A stretch of 64,000 nt of DNA from AB-137-C09 sp964458185 (GTDB taxonomy: Bacteria > Pseudomonadota > Zetaproteobacteria > Mariprofundales > Mariprofundaceae). The DNA lies in NCBI GenBank assembly GCA_964458185.1, contig CAYWFG010000003.1:1-64000 (forward strand). Reading direction: 5' to 3'. Positions 17,301 through 25,080 of this stretch are shown piece by piece. Made by a program: the position numbers and the translations under genes. Within the stretch, counting starts at the first letter, position 1. The number at the start of each line of letters is the position of its first letter. The notes beneath the pieces are model-generated. The model was given only the letters and a program-made list of their open reading frames with translations, had not been told where the DNA came from and did no database searches.

Positions 17301-17765
17301 GTCATCTGTTGAATCCAATGTTTCAGCCGTTTCTTGTGATTCTAAAGGTAGCACTGTAACCAATGCTTCTACAGCATCCTCGGTGAGAGGCATTGCCCAG
17401 CAGTCATCAATCAACAACTCTAGCAACGAACTTAATGCACCATCATCTTCTGAGTTATGCAACATATTATAAACAAGCTGCACCCACACCAGCATCAGTT
17501 GCCCGACTTGATTTATTTCTTCATGCTTGTGAGCATCATCAGTCAACCAAACAATAATATTCTGTTGCACATGATCAACCAATAACTGAACCACCGACGA
17601 TGATGATTCTTCATCCTCGCCAATAAACTCTAGCCAATAGGCACACAATGCTTGATGTGCTTCATCTTGATTATCGTTTGAGTCAATAATCTTGCTGTAT
17701 TCTTCCATGCACGTCGGCAACCAATGTTCCAGACGTTTGCCAAACTGATGCAGTGCAGGGTTCAT
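14397..17765 (-). CDS. chpA: ChpA-like hybrid histidine kinase (CheA type)
   Basis: Hybrid CheA of a pilus-type chemosensory pathway, 1122 aa. The first 340 residues are acidic and unlike a canonical domain; one HPt domain carries His near residue 380 (AHTLKGAANTTG). Then come the HATPase with HILRNAVDHGLE near 705 and DDGRGL near 748, the G2 region GFTTRTEVTQVSGRGFGMDIV, a CheW-like domain (MTVHSILVESQAQQYAIPSRDV) and a C-terminal receiver (MIVDDSLSVRR near 1005, phospho-Asp near 1051, KPY near the end). Pseudomonas ChpA has many HPt domains; here one is recognisable. It starts 2 bp after pilJ and ends overlapping the next gene by 1 bp. Confidence 0.92.
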   Translation of the reverse strand: MNPALHQFGKRLEHWLPTCMEEYSKIIDSNDNQDEAHQALCAYWLEFIGEDEESSSSVVQLLVDHVQQNIIVWLTDDAHKHEEINQVGQLMLVWVQLVYNMLHNSEDDGALSSLLELLIDDCWAMPLTEDAVEALVTVLPLESQETAETLDSTDDNQGRTEAEVPPEKDADVDTDSWTSDDDHETLDAFKEEITLLLDDIGSVEELLALPDASHTLLFNIRDAWEEANQLTTQIAEMLGFDTLEAACLGFGAHLSSMDIESMSEAKQWAERLDAWMMMFRQVIHDTVNVQTCRADDLVACVCDEPFWQITRDAAPKKAVAEQASEADVSLVPESDVHPDLLHAFFQEAEDHVATFSAIMQRIDAGHCDQETLATAQRIAHTLKGAANTTGFHGIAMITHRAEDLLEHLYQHKLSPPQALLSTLIETADCLEVMVEHVQGHAEVPTESLQVLQQLMNWHALMERGELRRNPDAVAISTVVLPSVDEAEKTVEPAVNTEDATASSEQTVVESLRVPTHLVDDLMRDVGEITILMGQMRNQFSSLIEQAQGLAAQEFSAYQYGIELDVLMSARGMALVHGAHDAVPTTPSNEHGGFDPLEMDQYNELHSGLSRLLESVSDSRSMAGSMQANLEGMDAMLHQHHRLHSELQDNILQTRMTPFVNVEMRLQRVVRQTSRKTGKPANLVCSGMELMMDTDVLNKLADPLMHILRNAVDHGLESAEERASKGKPEVGTVELKMMHFGADILITCTDDGRGLNYDAIRESAIKKGMLNKGQDASHDELARMTLLPGFTTRTEVTQVSGRGFGMDIVFQAIAQVKGRVQLVAAEHGGLMVRLYLPITLMTVHSILVESQAQQYAIPSRDVYRVLNLGDGALQRLGEENGFAFEGRVYPLHDLGAMLWGEKEAITPAFFTDHIPLIVRADDGEHVVLVEKIHACHELIMKNMGRYVPHIHGISGSSILNDSSIASVLDVAEILRKRNTMAARTRRVVAEESQYIEHKAKETTVMIVDDSLSVRRTLSRLMQDEGYRTVLAIDGVEAITKIEEEIPDIMLLDLELPRMNGLELAAYLRRQASTLKLPIIMITSRATQKHRDRAKQAGVNHYLVKPYQEDDVLESIERLLPTGK

Positions 17766-17767
17766 GT

Positions 17768-20323
17768 TTAATCCAGTTTGAAGGATTCCACCGAACCACG
17801 AAGCTGGGTAGAATATTGGCTCAATTTCTCCGTTTCTGCATTTTGTTCAATAATTTTTGCTGCCGTTTGTTCTGTATTATCACGAAGTTTCTCTGCATCT
17901 TGCTGCAAGCCTTGCCCTGCTGTTGCTTGATCTTCTGACATGGTGGCAATGTTATTCACCATTTCGGCAAGCTGCGCGGTAATATCACGAGACTCTTCCA
18001 TGATTCGACCTGCATCATCCGCTAATTTTGAACCTGTCACCACTTGTTCAATGGTACGTGCCATGGTCTCTGATGCATCCACTGTTTCGATCTGAATGTT
18101 TTTCACCAGTGTGGCAATCTGTGCCGTTGCATTGCGTGAACTTTCAGCCAGACGTTGAACTTCTTCTGCCACCACCGAGAATCCTTTACCTGCTTCACCC
18201 GCTGCTGCCGCCTGCATGCTGGCGTTGATGGAAAGCACATGGGTACGTTCCGCAATGGTGTTAATGATATCGGTAATACTGCTAATTTCTTGCGAACGTT
18301 CACCCAGACGTTTGATTCGTTTTTCTGTTTCATGGATGATCTCACGAATATCATGCATACCCGCAGCCGTTTTACCCACAGTTTCACGCGCTTCTTGCAC
18401 ACGTTTACTGGCTAACTGCGCGGTGTTATTACTGGTTTCAGCGATCGATGCAATAGCCGTCTGTGTTTTTGACTCTTGCTCCAATTTCTGCGCCATGTTT
18501 TGTACACCAGCAGCTTCTAATTCTGCTAAGGTATTCACATCGGTTGCCAGCTCTTCCAAACGGTTAGAACTGCTATCGACGTATTGTGCTACTTCTCGTA
18601 CTTCTTTAAGTACCTCAGAGGTTTCTTCGGTCATCAGATTCAACGCATCGGCAACGGGTCCAATAATATCTTCAGTCACAGGCACGTTCACGGTAAGATT
18701 ACGTTGACTAAGTTCTGCCACCGCATCCAGCACCTGAATGATATGTTCATTCAACAATTCAGAGGCTTCTTCTGAACTCAAAAAGTCGGCACGCTCACTC
18801 ACCAGTTTATCAATCTGATCACCCAAGGACTGAAACTCATCACCCGTATCCATGTGGCAACGCGCTGTAAAATCACCTTCTGCCAGACGACGCACTGAAG
18901 CTTCGATGGTTGATAACGGCGTGGTCAAAATTCGCGCAAATACCAATGCCAAGCCCAATGCTGCAAACAACACCAAGATTGCGACCGTCCATGATGCCTT
19001 TTGCAATGAATCTTCTAATTGGGTGACAGGAGCCAGTGCCTCATCTGTATTCATTTGCGTCAAAATAACCCATTTTAAACCATAAATTGTCACCAAACCA
19101 TAGGCTGATAATACTGATTGATTCAAATAATTAACATCTTCATATACCCCTGAATCGCCCGATAATGCCAGTTTATTTGATTTAGATTCAATATGTAATA
19201 TACCAAATGCTGAATTACTGGTATTCATTTGTGCGATCTCTTGATCGTTTATGCCAAGACCTTTAGCATTTTCGATAAAGGATTCTTTGTTTTCAATAAT
19301 AGGACGAAGGTTAGACACCACCACGCCATCTTCAGCCACCAAATAGGCTTCGCCTGTTTTCCCTAAACCAATATCTTGCCATTGATTATTATTGGTTAAA
19401 ATACGACTAATGGTCACATCTGATAACTGTACCATTAAGACAGCAATTAACTGGCCACCCTCATCAATAATGGGAGCAGCCACAAAACCTGCTAAAACAT
19501 TGTAGGATGGAAGGTAATGTGAAAAAGGCTCTGCCATAAAACCTGCATTATTCCCTGCATCTTTCATTTTTTTATACAATTTTCCTATGCCACTATTTTT
19601 TAAATAGCCATCAATGAGGCGAGTGCCAAAGTCAATTTCTTTAAAATCACTGTAAATCATTCTATCTGTTGAGGTATCAATAATAGATATATTATAATAT
19701 TTAAAGTTATCGACCACATAACGAAGGTTTTCATGCTCATCTGAATGTACATCATGGTACAAAGCATTACCCGAAAGAGGTCTAGACAGTCGATTTTTTT
19801 GACCTAAAGGGTTGCTGTTTTTAACGATATATTGGTATTGCAACCATACGGCAATATCATCCAATTGATCAACCAAGTTCACAGCCTCAATAGTATTTAT
19901 ATTTTTGCGGGCATATTCGTTTGTAAAATCAGTTGCGTAATATTGCCGCAAGCTTTCTCGCATATTAGCAATAGCTCTGCTTGACAACGGCTCCATTTCA
20001 TAATCAGCAATACCATCCATAAAATTTTTACTGGCATGAAGCATGCCTGATGATCCTGCAAGACTCATTAAGTTACTTTTTACACCATTGTAGTAATCTT
20101 CAATCTGTGTCTTTTTTGTATCACGCACCGCACTAAGCAATGCTTCGACTTGCGCTGTAGCCATGACAGAGCCATCATGCACAGCACGACCACCTAAAAA
20201 GAAGTTTGATGCCAAAACGGGTAAAATAGCTAAGGCAACACCCGAAAGCAAAATTTTCTGTTTAACAGAGCGACCACCGACCATCGATAACCAGCTACTT
20301 TTTTGCGTTTCAACCTGCGCCAT
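17768..20323 (-). CDS. pilJ: PilJ-like methyl-accepting chemotaxis receptor
   Basis: Inner-membrane chemoreceptor, 851 aa: TM1 around residues 25-45, a long periplasmic Cache-like sensor region, TM2 around 440-465, HAMP, and a signalling hairpin near 700-735 reading INASMQAAAAGEAGKGFSVVAEEVQ, which is the PilJ variant and not the E. coli IEAARAGEQGRGFAVVA form. The large double-Cache-sized periplasmic part (about 400 aa) differs from the two-PilJ-domain sensor of Pseudomonas PilJ. I start at the ATG at 20323 (GGGAGAAGG upstream) rather than an in-frame TTG at 20338. No C-terminal CheR-docking pentapeptide is visible. Confidence 0.9.
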   Translation of the reverse strand: MAQVETQKSSWLSMVGGRSVKQKILLSGVALAILPVLASNFFLGGRAVHDGSVMATAQVEALLSAVRDTKKTQIEDYYNGVKSNLMSLAGSSGMLHASKNFMDGIADYEMEPLSSRAIANMRESLRQYYATDFTNEYARKNINTIEAVNLVDQLDDIAVWLQYQYIVKNSNPLGQKNRLSRPLSGNALYHDVHSDEHENLRYVVDNFKYYNISIIDTSTDRMIYSDFKEIDFGTRLIDGYLKNSGIGKLYKKMKDAGNNAGFMAEPFSHYLPSYNVLAGFVAAPIIDEGGQLIAVLMVQLSDVTISRILTNNNQWQDIGLGKTGEAYLVAEDGVVVSNLRPIIENKESFIENAKGLGINDQEIAQMNTSNSAFGILHIESKSNKLALSGDSGVYEDVNYLNQSVLSAYGLVTIYGLKWVILTQMNTDEALAPVTQLEDSLQKASWTVAILVLFAALGLALVFARILTTPLSTIEASVRRLAEGDFTARCHMDTGDEFQSLGDQIDKLVSERADFLSSEEASELLNEHIIQVLDAVAELSQRNLTVNVPVTEDIIGPVADALNLMTEETSEVLKEVREVAQYVDSSSNRLEELATDVNTLAELEAAGVQNMAQKLEQESKTQTAIASIAETSNNTAQLASKRVQEARETVGKTAAGMHDIREIIHETEKRIKRLGERSQEISSITDIINTIAERTHVLSINASMQAAAAGEAGKGFSVVAEEVQRLAESSRNATAQIATLVKNIQIETVDASETMARTIEQVVTGSKLADDAGRIMEESRDITAQLAEMVNNIATMSEDQATAGQGLQQDAEKLRDNTEQTAAKIIEQNAETEKLSQYSTQLRGSVESFKLD

Positions 20324-20365
20324 AATACCTTCTCCCAATTAACATAAAATATCTAACTTCATTCA

Positions 20366-20905
20366 TTATTCGTGTTTCATGCGCCCTGACAAACCAGAAA
20401 ACATCGCTTTCATATCTATATCTAACCAAATAATATCATCCAACACGTAAGTTGCTTGAATATATTGATCCAAGCTGGTTTCTAAGGGGGATTGTGCCAA
20501 AAGCTGTTGGCTGTCAAACAATGTTTTTTGAGGAAGGTTATCTACATAAAACGCTGCCATAGCATCACCTTTACCGTAGACGAACAAAAACACCTTTTTT
20601 TGATTTGAACTTTGATGATTGAGCAACAATGCAATATCAAAAACAGGCACAATATTACCACGTATATTAACCACGCCAGCAAACCATTCAGTCGTATTCG
20701 GAACAATATGCAACGAAGGTGCGGGGGAAAAAACCTCCCCAAAGTCACCTTCGGCAAACAACAAACCCGATGAACCAATACGAACAGAGCGGCGAGTAAT
20801 TACAGTATCATTAGCATCACTAGCCAAACCATAATAATCCGAGGCTGAAGGCCGTTCTTGTAATGCATCGACAGGCGTGCGCATCGTATTCATCGTGTCA
20901 TTCAT
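20366..20905 (-). CDS. pilI: PilI-like CheW coupling protein
   Basis: Adaptor linking receptor and CheA. 179 residues with the CheW core: GLLFAEGDFGEVFSPAP, then TTEWFAGVVNIRGNIVPVFDIALLL, the most recognisable CheW signature, then VFLFVYGKGDAMAAFYVDNL. It lies 7 bp after a single-domain response regulator gene and 42 bp before pilJ. A 45-residue N-terminal extension precedes the CheW fold, as in PilI proteins. Confidence 0.88.
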   Translation of the reverse strand: MNDTMNTMRTPVDALQERPSASDYYGLASDANDTVITRRSVRIGSSGLLFAEGDFGEVFSPAPSLHIVPNTTEWFAGVVNIRGNIVPVFDIALLLNHQSSNQKKVFLFVYGKGDAMAAFYVDNLPQKTLFDSQQLLAQSPLETSLDQYIQATYVLDDIIWLDIDMKAMFSGLSGRMKHE

Positions 20906-20912
20906 TCACGCC

Positions 20913-21272
20913 TTAAAAAGGAGCAAGTTCTTTTAATACAGCTTCTTCTTCTGCTGGTTTCACAATATACCCATCGCCGCCTTGACGCATCGCCCACATT
21001 TTATCTGCCTTTTCTTTTTTACTGGTAACAAAAATGACAGGGATGTTTTTAGTTGATTCATCTTTTTTCAAGGTTCGGCAGGTGCGGTAGCCATCCATTT
21101 CTGGCATGATAATATCCAAAAAGATCACGTCAGGTGCATCTAATTTGATCTTTTCTATTGCTGCCAGACCAGAGTTTGCTGTACTGACAGTATAGCCTGA
21201 TTTATTAAGAATTCCCTCAAGATTTGCACGATCTGTTGCCGAATCATCTACCACCAATATTTTGCGAGCCAT
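20913..21272 (-). CDS. Single-domain response regulator (PilG/PilH-like)
   Basis: A 119-residue stand-alone receiver. Acidic pocket VVDD at 7-10, phospho-acceptor Asp53 (VIFLDIIMPEMDG), Thr/Ser at VTSK and Lys at VKPAE. In Pil-Chp systems such receivers (PilG, PilH) steer pilus extension and retraction motors. The KADKMWAMRQGGDGYIVKP segment resembles PilH more than PilG, but I cannot decide. RBS AAGGAGA precedes the ATG. Confidence 0.9.
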   Translation of the reverse strand: MARKILVVDDSATDRANLEGILNKSGYTVSTANSGLAAIEKIKLDAPDVIFLDIIMPEMDGYRTCRTLKKDESTKNIPVIFVTSKKEKADKMWAMRQGGDGYIVKPAEEEAVLKELAPF

Positions 21273-21294
21273 ATTATTCTCCTTGAATAAACCT

Positions 21295-21345
21295 TATCAA
21301 CTTTTTACACCCATCTATCAACTTTTACACCCATCTATCAACTTA
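21295..21345. repeat. Tandem 20-21 bp repeat between two regulator genes
   Basis: Two and a half head-to-tail copies of TATCAACTTTTTACACCCATC (the second copy lacks one T); the last half-copy overlaps the stop of the upstream response regulator gene. It probably arose by slippage in the 70-bp spacer; no function is apparent. Confidence 0.8.
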
Positions 21346-22116
21346 ACGATTAAATACATGGGTTTCAAACACTTCTTTTAAATCAATCAACGATGCAGGC
21401 TTTACCACATAACCATCGCATTTTGCCATCTTACCCCGAACCTTGCTAAACATACCACTTTTTGAGGTGAGCATCACCACGGGTAAATCGGGGTGCAGTT
21501 TTTTAATCGTACTGCACGCTTCAAAGCCATCCATGCTACCCGGCATCATTATATCCATAAAAACCAAGTTGTAAGTTCTATTGCTAACTTCATGCAAGGC
21601 ATCATTGGCATTTTCAGCCAGATCCACCTCAATACCAATAGGCTCTAATTTTAGTTTCATGTCAAGACGCAACGAACGACTATCATCAACCACCAAGACG
21701 GTATAAGCTGATTGATCATCAGCCTCCAACATGGTTTCTTTTTTTAATAAATAGATTTTTCTACTGATCATTGCTGCAATAGCACCAAAATTAAGCGGTC
21801 GAGTTACCACGCTGGTTTCTGATGTAAAGCGTTCTATCAACGCCTGTTGCGGATCATCTTTATGCACTGCAAAGATACAAGGAATATGATACAGGTACTC
21901 AATCCATTTTTCTATTTCTTTTTCAGGTAGATGTTTGATGTGTTCTATATTAATAAAAGCAATATGCGGCTTTTCTTGTCCTAGCTTGAAGGCAAGGTTA
22001 TAGCGATGTTTTTTATCAATTGCTTCTTTTTTTAAAAAACAATCAATAATGATATGCTCCGATCGTCTAAACCCTAAGATAGCAATAGTAAAGCTATTAC
22101 TCATCCCAATATCCAT
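21343..22116 (-). CDS. Response regulator with pseudo-receiver N-terminal domain
   Basis: 257 aa. The C-terminal receiver (about 137-257) has VVDDSRSLR, phospho-Asp188 in VFMDIMMPGSMDG, MLTSKSG and the VVKPAS lysine. The N-terminal 130 residues alternate strands and helices like a second receiver (IAILGFRRSEHIIID, PHIAFINIEHI, IPCIFAVHKDD, VVTRPLNFGAI) but lack the acidic pocket and central Asp, so it reads as a pseudo-receiver. No DNA-binding domain is present. It lies in the middle of the chemosensory operon and may act as the array's output. Confidence 0.85.
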   Translation of the reverse strand: MDIGMSNSFTIAILGFRRSEHIIIDCFLKKEAIDKKHRYNLAFKLGQEKPHIAFINIEHIKHLPEKEIEKWIEYLYHIPCIFAVHKDDPQQALIERFTSETSVVTRPLNFGAIAAMISRKIYLLKKETMLEADDQSAYTVLVVDDSRSLRLDMKLKLEPIGIEVDLAENANDALHEVSNRTYNLVFMDIMMPGSMDGFEACSTIKKLHPDLPVVMLTSKSGMFSKVRGKMAKCDGYVVKPASLIDLKEVFETHVFNR

Positions 22117-22152
22117 AATTTATCTTGGTGGTTAGTTAGGGTCAGGCATCTT

Positions 22153-23361
22153 TTACTGACCATTGAGTAAGTCCTTTGAACCTAATACCTCACGCACCCC
22201 ACGGAACAGTAACCATGTCAGTGTAAAAACAACACCAAAGATAACAGCCACGCCCATCATCTGAACCAATACCCGATCAGGATTGAAAAAGTCACCGCTA
22301 TAAAACACACCTGCTGCCAACGTACCCCAGACACCAGGCATGGCATGGGCAGAGATTGCAGCCGTTCTATCATGAATATTCATATCTCGCAATACCAATA
22401 CCGAGAAAACAGCAATCGCGCCACCAACCAGCGCTGTCAACAGAGCAAATACAGGTTGCATCATAGTTACCCCAGCAGAGATACTGACCAAGCCTGCGAT
22501 AGAACCTGATGCAATCATGGTTAAATCAAGCTTATCATTGACCATATAACTGGCTAACGATGCACCAATCATGCCTGCGAAGCCAGCTAAAAAGGTGTTT
22601 AATAAAGCATGATCCAACGCCGCATCAGGAAGCGTATAATGAGTATACACCGTTGCGCCAAGCGTAAGCCCTAACCATCCTAACCAAATCAAAATAATCG
22701 ACATGCCAGAAAAAGCAGTGTTGGGTATTACGTCCATTTCTTTTATTGCATCGCGCTGCTTGCCTAAGCCGATCAATGCGCCTAGTACCATCCAGCCAGC
22801 AACAGAGTGCAGCACAGTAGCTCCTGCCACATCAATAAAACCTTGCTTATGCAACCAACCTTGTTCGCTCCATACCCAACCACCCACAATAGCAAAGACA
22901 AGAATCAATAGCATCGACATGATTAAATGCATACGATCCGACAGATAATGCATTATCGCACTACCAGTAATCAATACCAATAATGCCGCTAACATGCTAT
23001 AGAATATTAACACAATACCAACATCACCACTAAAAAAGAACAGTGAAGCACCCCATAGCCCCGTATTGTTTTCGCCAAACATCAAGCCATAACCGACAAC
23101 AGCAAACACCAGTACTGCCCATGCGCTGGTTAAACTCGCTTTAAACATTACCGCACTTTCAGTTGATTCGTACCCTTTGGCAATAATTTGTAAGGCGATA
23201 CCAAGCAATAGAAACATTAACAACGCCGTAACAACCGTGGCTAAAAGCACATGGTTCGCATTGGTAGAAGAAACAAGTGATGCAGCAGAAGCAGGCGTAG
23301 CCAATAGTAATAGGGCAATCATCAAAAAAATCTTGGTGACACTAAGGTTCCAAGGGGTCAT
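22153..23361 (-). CDS. Amt/Rh-family ammonium channel-like protein
   Basis: Polytopic membrane protein of the Amt fold, 402 aa including a cleaved signal peptide (1-26). Family anchors remain: Asp177 and His185 in IDVAGATVLH (AmtB D160/H168) and His339 in SAHAMPGVWG (AmtB H318). The segment matching AmtB GWFGFNAGS reads GWLGLTLGA (228-236), so gate Phe215 and Ser219 are replaced, and the N-terminal TPGLALFYGG hallmark reads LLGIALQIIA. It could be an altered transporter or a transceptor. I start at 23361 (AGGAG upstream), 13 bp after the PstS-like gene; no glnK is nearby. Confidence 0.85.
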   Translation of the reverse strand: MTPWNLSVTKIFLMIALLLLATPASAASLVSSTNANHVLLATVVTALLMFLLLGIALQIIAKGYESTESAVMFKASLTSAWAVLVFAVVGYGLMFGENNTGLWGASLFFFSGDVGIVLIFYSMLAALLVLITGSAIMHYLSDRMHLIMSMLLILVFAIVGGWVWSEQGWLHKQGFIDVAGATVLHSVAGWMVLGALIGLGKQRDAIKEMDVIPNTAFSGMSIILIWLGWLGLTLGATVYTHYTLPDAALDHALLNTFLAGFAGMIGASLASYMVNDKLDLTMIASGSIAGLVSISAGVTMMQPVFALLTALVGGAIAVFSVLVLRDMNIHDRTAAISAHAMPGVWGTLAAGVFYSGDFFNPDRVLVQMMGVAVIFGVVFTLTWLLFRGVREVLGSKDLLNGQ

Positions 23362-23374
23362 GCTATTCTCCTGA

Positions 23375-24241
23375 TTATGGTGCAGCATTATCGTTGCTGC
23401 GCGTGATAGATTGAATCAATGGGTTGACATGCAGTTGAACGCTAGAAGGTTTTTTTGCAACGCCAATAAAGTATTGCTGCAATAGCTGCTGCCCGCGTTT
23501 AGAGAGCGTCCAATCAATAAAGACCTTCGCCTTGCCTTGGGGTTTTCCATGGGTGGTTAAGTACAAAGGACGCGTAATGGGATAAGCCGTATTCTTTAAC
23601 GTTGGCTCTTGCCCATCAACAGCAACAGTATGCACCTGTTGCACATTCATCAACAACGCCAAACTCAATACACCAATACCACCACGATCTCCCTGAATAT
23701 GGGGGATCAAAGTTATATCAGGTGATACAACCCTATGTTTACCATAGGGCTGACCTTGTAATATGACTTTTTTAAACACTGAAAAAGTTGCACTGCCATT
23801 AGATACAAGATAAAGGTGGATAGGGTAATCGCCGCCGCCTACTGCCTGCCAGTTTTTAATATCACCAGAAAAAATCCTACGCAATTGCGCTGATGTTAAG
23901 TTGCGCACAGGATTATCGGCATGCACCAATACCCCCATGCCGTCTTTACCAATCAAGGTAGGAACAACACCCATATCAAGGTATTTTTGTTTCACAGAAC
24001 GTGCAACGCCACCAACATCAGCGTGGTCATGCGCAACCCACTTTTCACCACCCCCACTTTCCATCATGGTTTTAGTGACAATAGTGTTCCGATGATAAAC
24101 ATGCGATGCAGCATCTATATATTTTCCGATGGACGAAGAGCCAACATATAACAATACGCCTGTTTCTTCGCTCATTGATGTTAGAGGCAGCAATATACTA
24201 CCAAAAAAAACAGCAAAAAAGCATGAGAAAAATTTTATCAT
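23375..24241 (-). CDS. PstS-like periplasmic phosphate-binding protein
   Basis: Secreted substrate-binding protein, 288 aa, with a signal peptide (about 1-24). PBP-family features include VGSSSIGKYIDAAS, GGVARSVKQKY, LTSAQLRRIFSGDIKNWQAVGG, the typical PstS segment, and GGIGVLSLALLM. No pstCAB transporter genes follow; the next gene is the Amt-like channel, so it may feed a receptor instead of a transporter. It is the first gene of the chemosensory operon. I use the ATG at 24241, preceded by GGGAGGG. Confidence 0.82.
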   Translation of the reverse strand: MIKFFSCFFAVFFGSILLPLTSMSEETGVLLYVGSSSIGKYIDAASHVYHRNTIVTKTMMESGGGEKWVAHDHADVGGVARSVKQKYLDMGVVPTLIGKDGMGVLVHADNPVRNLTSAQLRRIFSGDIKNWQAVGGGDYPIHLYLVSNGSATFSVFKKVILQGQPYGKHRVVSPDITLIPHIQGDRGGIGVLSLALLMNVQQVHTVAVDGQEPTLKNTAYPITRPLYLTTHGKPQGKAKVFIDWTLSKRGQQLLQQYFIGVAKKPSSVQLHVNPLIQSITRSNDNAAP

Positions 24242-24275
24242 CAATGCCCTCCCTTTATCAAACCATGAAAACCAT

Positions 24276-24304
24276 AGTATATGTATACATATTGAGGTGG
24301 TCAA
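24276..24304 (-). promoter_or_regulatory. Sigma70-type promoter of the chemosensory operon
   Basis: On the minus strand TTGACC and TATACT are separated by 17 bp, close to the consensus TTGACA-N17-TATAAT. It lies 35 bp upstream of the PstS-like start and downstream of rnfH, in the right place to drive the 10.7-kb operon. No Pho box is obvious to the eye. Confidence 0.62.
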
Positions 24305-24343
24305 GTTGAATTGAATATAAATAAACAATCAATCGAGAGAAAT

Positions 24344-24643
24344 CTATTCCGCCGCATCTTTTTTTGCTTTGATGCGTGCCTTTTTGTTCGCGACAGCGCG
24401 AGCATTGCGGGGCTTACGCGGCAAAGGACGATAAATCTCAATGCGATCTCCTGCTTTAACCATGGCATGAAGCTTGGTAAGTTTGGCATAAATACCAAAC
24501 CCATGTTGCTGTAGATTAAGATCGGGAAACACATCTAATAATTGACTGCTGGCAATCGCTTGTTCAATCGTACAGTCTTCGGCAACATCAACGGTTTCGA
24601 TAAACTGCTGTTGCGGTAAGGCATAACAAATGCTTACTTGCAT
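24344..24643 (-). CDS. rnfH: RnfH family ubiquitin-like protein
   Basis: A 99-residue RnfH/UPF0125 family protein with a beta-grasp fold: MQVSICYALPQQQFIETVDV, TIEQAIASSQLL and GDRIEIYRPLPRKPRNAR near the end. The C-terminal tail is Lys/Arg-rich. It overlaps ratA by 10 bp, the classic ratA-rnfH (formerly RatAB) pair. Its molecular role is unknown despite the Rnf-derived name. Confidence 0.92.
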   Translation of the reverse strand: MQVSICYALPQQQFIETVDVAEDCTIEQAIASSQLLDVFPDLNLQQHGFGIYAKLTKLHAMVKAGDRIEIYRPLPRKPRNARAVANKKARIKAKKDAAE

Positions 24644-25080
24644 GAAACACGTTTTTTACACTGGTAAGCGCGCTGTTCAAACGCTTGCACCATGCTTTTG
24701 CAAGCAACCGTAAAAATCGGCGTAGCAACCAACGAAATCATCATATTCTTAAATTCAAACTCAATGGAAAAATGCACGCGACAACAATCATCATTAACGA
24801 CCTCAAATGTCCACAGGCTTTCTAAAAAGCGAAAAGGTCCATCCAACAAACGAATTTCCACCATGCGATCGGTCACAAAACGATCAACCGTGCGAAAAGA
24901 CTGTTTCATCCCTGAAAAATCAGCAACCAGTTCAGCAGTTAATTGATCGTCCCCTGCATTTAATACCACAGCTTCTGATACCCACGGTAAAAACTGAGGG
25001 TAGCGTTCAATATCCATCACCACAGAAAAAACATCATGGCTAGAACAACGCAATAATCGCGTTTCTTCAAAGCAATGCAT
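24634..25080 (-). CDS. ratA: RatA/COQ10-like START domain protein
   Basis: A 148-residue polyketide cyclase/START-fold protein of the RatA family. It shows the pattern DIERYPQFLPWVSEAVVL, FSGMKQSFRTVDRF, LLDGPFRFLESLWTF and VHFSIEFEFKN. E. coli RatA has been reported to block 70S formation, while Coq10 homologues bind ubiquinone, so it may be a toxin-like or quinone-binding protein. The start overlaps the der stop by 1 bp (TAATG), and the next gene is rnfH. Confidence 0.92.
   Translation of the reverse strand: MHCFEETRLLRCSSHDVFSVVMDIERYPQFLPWVSEAVVLNAGDDQLTAELVADFSGMKQSFRTVDRFVTDRMVEIRLLDGPFRFLESLWTFEVVNDDCCRVHFSIEFEFKNMMISLVATPIFTVACKSMVQAFEQRAYQCKKRVSCK

Noticed and set aside
23375..24241. 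Start of a full pst phosphate transport operon
   Set aside because: No pstC, pstA or pstB gene follows; the next gene is an Amt-like channel.
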